A stretch of 64,000 nucleotides of DNA from Thalassobellus sediminis (lineage in GTDB: Bacteria > Bacteroidota > Bacteroidia > Flavobacteriales > Flavobacteriaceae): contig NZ_JBISCD010000040.1 in the NCBI RefSeq assembly GCF_044386045.1, forward strand, positions 62,001 to 126,000. The letters are read 5' to 3'. The position numbers were made by a program, and so were the translations under genes. This document shows positions 62,091 through 64,000 of this stretch, in pieces (the first letter of the stretch is position 1; each line of letters begins with the position of its first letter). The notes beneath the pieces were generated by a model that was not told where the DNA came from, made no database searches, and was given only the letters and a program-made list of their open reading frames with translations.

Positions 62091-63389
62091 TTATTCTACT
62101 ATGTAATTTAAATTTTCATCTAAAGGGGTCATTTTTGGCATTAACAAATGTACTAAACCAAGAATGACTAAATAACAAGACCCTGCTACTAGAAACGCCC
62201 AGAAAAAACCTGTATTCCCAGCTGAGTCTAGCGCTTTACCTAATAAGAAAGATGATATGATTCCTGCAACAGCACCAGACATTCCACCAATACCTGTTAC
62301 AGAAGCAACTGCCTTTTTAGGAAATACGTCTGAAGCCAATGTAAAAATATTTGCAGACCAAGCTTGATGCCCTGCTGCTCCTAATCCTATAAGAAATACT
62401 GCTAACCATTTATTTTGTGTTATTGCTACAATTGCAACTGGTAAAATAATTAAAGCACATATTAATAAAGTTGATTTTCTTGCTTTATTAATTGACCATC
62501 CTTTTTTGATAAAAAATCCTGAAAGATATCCTCCAAAAATACTACCTACATCTGCCATAGCATAAATAACAAAAAATGGAACCCCAATACTTTTAACATC
62601 TACACCAAATGTTACAGATAAATATTTTGCTCCCCAGAAAAGGTAGAACCACCAAACAGCATCGGTCATTTTTGCCACAGCAAAAGCCCAAGTTTCTCGT
62701 TTAAAGAAAACCTGTTTCCATGGTAATTTATCTTCATTCTCTACTTTAGAATCACTTTGAATATAAGCTAATTCGCCTTTTGATAGGCTAGGATGAACTT
62801 CTGGCTTTTTATAAATGCGAAACCAAAGAAACACCCAAATGGCACTAAGAGCTCCAGTAATTAAAAAAGGAATTTGCCAGTTTTTTCCATTTTCATGAAC
62901 AATCCAACCAATAACAAATGGTGCTGCTATAGCGCCTATACTTGTAGCCGCATTATAAAGTCCCGTTGCAAATGCTCTGTCTTTCTTAGGAAACCATTCA
63001 GCTACCGTTTTCTGAGCTGCTGGAAAATTTCCAGATTCACCTATTCCTAAACCAAAACGAGCTACAGAAAATCCTAAAATACTAAATCCTGGTTGTACAA
63101 AAGCATGAAGAACCCCAAAGAAACTCCATGTTCCAATGGCTAATGTGTATCCTTTTTTTGTACCTAAACGATCTATAACTCCTCCCATAGCAAGCATTCC
63201 TATTGCATATGCAATTTGAAACCAAATAATTATCCCTGCATAATCACTATTTGTCCAACCAAATAATTTTTGAAGTGTGGGATAAAGTACTCCAATGATA
63301 CTTCTATCAAAATAATTGATTGTAGTGGCAAACATCAAAAGCCCTAAAATCCTGTAACGATAGTTTCCTATCTTCTGCGTTTCATTCAT
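62091..63389 (-). CDS. exuT: Hexuronate MFS transporter, ExuT-like
   Basis: This 432-residue inner-membrane transporter has about twelve hydrophobic segments and belongs to the anion:cation symporter branch of the MFS. Family features are YRILGLLMFATTINYFDRSIIGVLYP at the N-terminus, VIDRLGTKKGYTLA in the loop between helices 2 and 3, and FGLGIGESGNFPAAQKTVAEWFPKKDRA around helix 4. Members carry hexuronates such as galacturonate and glucuronate. Encoded between uxaC and uxaB, it most likely brings galacturonate to the isomerase pathway. An inverted repeat lies 26 bases upstream of its start. Confidence 0.93.
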   Translation of the reverse strand: MNETQKIGNYRYRILGLLMFATTINYFDRSIIGVLYPTLQKLFGWTNSDYAGIIIWFQIAYAIGMLAMGGVIDRLGTKKGYTLAIGTWSFFGVLHAFVQPGFSILGFSVARFGLGIGESGNFPAAQKTVAEWFPKKDRAFATGLYNAATSIGAIAAPFVIGWIVHENGKNWQIPFLITGALSAIWVFLWFRIYKKPEVHPSLSKGELAYIQSDSKVENEDKLPWKQVFFKRETWAFAVAKMTDAVWWFYLFWGAKYLSVTFGVDVKSIGVPFFVIYAMADVGSIFGGYLSGFFIKKGWSINKARKSTLLICALIILPVAIVAITQNKWLAVFLIGLGAAGHQAWSANIFTLASDVFPKKAVASVTGIGGMSGAVAGIISSFLLGKALDSAGNTGFFWAFLVAGSCYLVILGLVHLLMPKMTPLDENLNYIVE

Positions 63390-63414
63390 AATTTTCTAAG
63401 TTTATTGGTGTTAA

Positions 63415-63439
63415 ATATACACTTATACTTCGTGTATAT
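63415..63439. promoter_or_regulatory. Inverted repeat between uxaC and exuT
   Basis: ATATACAC (63415-63422) and GTGTATAT (63432-63439) flank nine bases in the 75-base spacer between uxaC and exuT. It could be an operator for a dimeric regulator or a small hairpin. It differs from the ATCGAT palindrome. Confidence 0.35.
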
Positions 63440-63464
63440 AAAATTTTAGTTGGTAAAGCTTTAT

Positions 63465-64000
63465 TTAAATTTTGAAATAATCTTTGGCATTATTATAACT
63501 AATATCAGAAACCATTTTACCAATCCATTCCATATCGTTTGGTAATTCGCCTCTTTTTATTTCGTCTCCTAAAAGATTACAAAGAATACGTCTAAAATAT
63601 TCGTGTCTTGGAAATGACAAGAAACTTCTAGAATCTGTTAACATCCCAATAAAACAACTAATAAGCCCCATATTTGAAAGCGCATTTAATTGCTTTATCA
63701 TACCATCTTTTTGATCTAAGAACCACCAACCAGAGCCAAACTGCACTTTTCCTTTTACACTACCATCGTTAAAATTACCTATCATGGTAGCCATGACTTC
63801 GTTATCGGCAGGGTTTAAGTTATAAATAATGGTTTTTGTTAGTTTGTCTTTACTATCTAGTGCATTTAAAAATGCTGATAGTTTTTGAGCTTGTGGATAA
63901 TCACCAATAGAATCCCATCCTGTATCAGGACCTAAAACATCTAACATTCTTTTGTTATTATTTCTTAAAGCCCCTAGATGATATTGTTGTACCCAACCAT
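63465..64000 (-). CDS. uxaC: Glucuronate/galacturonate isomerase, C-terminal part (cut by window edge)
   Basis: The frame runs open to the window edge, so the internal ATG at 63947 is not the start. Reading from the edge gives GWVQQYHLGALRNNNRKMLDVLGPDTGWDSIGD, a highly conserved UxaC segment. About 178 residues of the C-terminal portion are visible, ending NNAKDYFKI, and include GWWFLDQKDGMIKQLNALSNMGL and MLTDSRSFLSFPRHEYFRRILCNLLG. UxaC isomerises D-galacturonate to D-tagaturonate, the first cytoplasmic step of the pathway completed by uxaB and uxaA. It appears to precede exuT in the same operon. Confidence 0.97.
   Translation of the reverse strand, partial: GWVQQYHLGALRNNNKRMLDVLGPDTGWDSIGDYPQAQKLSAFLNALDSKDKLTKTIIYNLNPADNEVMATMIGNFNDGSVKGKVQFGSGWWFLDQKDGMIKQLNALSNMGLISCFIGMLTDSRSFLSFPRHEYFRRILCNLLGDEIKRGELPNDMEWIGKMVSDISYNNAKDYFKI

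Noticed and set aside
1..64000. tRNA, rRNA, CRISPR arrays, insertion sequences, integrase or phage genes
   Set aside because: No cloverleaf-like or ribosomal sequence, repeated spacers, transposase motifs or terminal repeats were noticed in either strand on reading.

Overview
This window is AT-rich DNA from a Bacteroidota genome, most likely a marine or plant-associated member of the Flavobacteriaceae. The evidence is three-fold: two SusC/SusD outer-membrane uptake pairs, many Bacteroidota-type lipoproteins, and a type IX secretion C-terminal sorting domain on one secreted lyase. Nearly every gene serves glycan harvesting. I saw no tRNA, rRNA, CRISPR array, insertion sequence or phage gene.

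Region 1 (1-24987, all + strand) looks like an N-glycan or glycoprotein utilisation locus. It encodes an SSS symporter (cut by the window edge), a GH130 phosphorylase resembling the mannosyl-GlcNAc phosphorylases, a CBM9-like lipoprotein, a TIM-barrel lipoprotein of unknown activity, a glycosylasparaginase, a LacZ-type GH2, an Asp-box beta-propeller protein, GH20, GH29, GH92 and a PA14-containing GH3. A SusC/SusD pair follows and a strong terminator closes the region. Together these enzymes could strip galactose, GlcNAc, fucose, mannose and perhaps xylose, cleave GlcNAc-Asn, and phosphorolyse Man-GlcNAc in the cytoplasm. No recognisable endo-glycosidase or PNGase is present, so the opening cut is unexplained.

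Region 2 (25310-27074) holds a small unknown protein and a FucP-type sugar MFS transporter.

Region 3 (27094-37004, all - strand) is a pectin gene group: a multidomain PL1 lyase with a T9SS tail, a divergent CE8-like beta-helix protein, a GH63-like enzyme, a secreted bicupin, a CE8 pectinesterase and an outer-membrane beta-barrel protein of unknown function.

Region 4 (37369-46274) is the sensing and uptake module: an ECF sigma factor, a divergently transcribed FecR-type anti-sigma factor, a SusC with an STN signalling domain, SusD, and a DUF4957/DUF5123-type surface lipoprotein.

Region 5 (46392-58683) is the homogalacturonan depolymerisation set: a PL1-CE8 fusion, two GH28 enzymes, a DUF4861 protein, GH105, GH43, an alpha/beta-hydrolase esterase, and a PL10 with two Ig-like repeats on the opposite strand.

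Region 6 (58921-64000, - strand) is galacturonate catabolism in the order uxaC (partial), exuT-like transporter, uxaB, uxaA. It converts imported galacturonate to 2-keto-3-deoxygluconate. A palindrome with core ATCGAT recurs in three intergenic regions in front of pectin genes (PL1, GH28, PL10) and is a candidate operator for a shared regulator that is not in the window.
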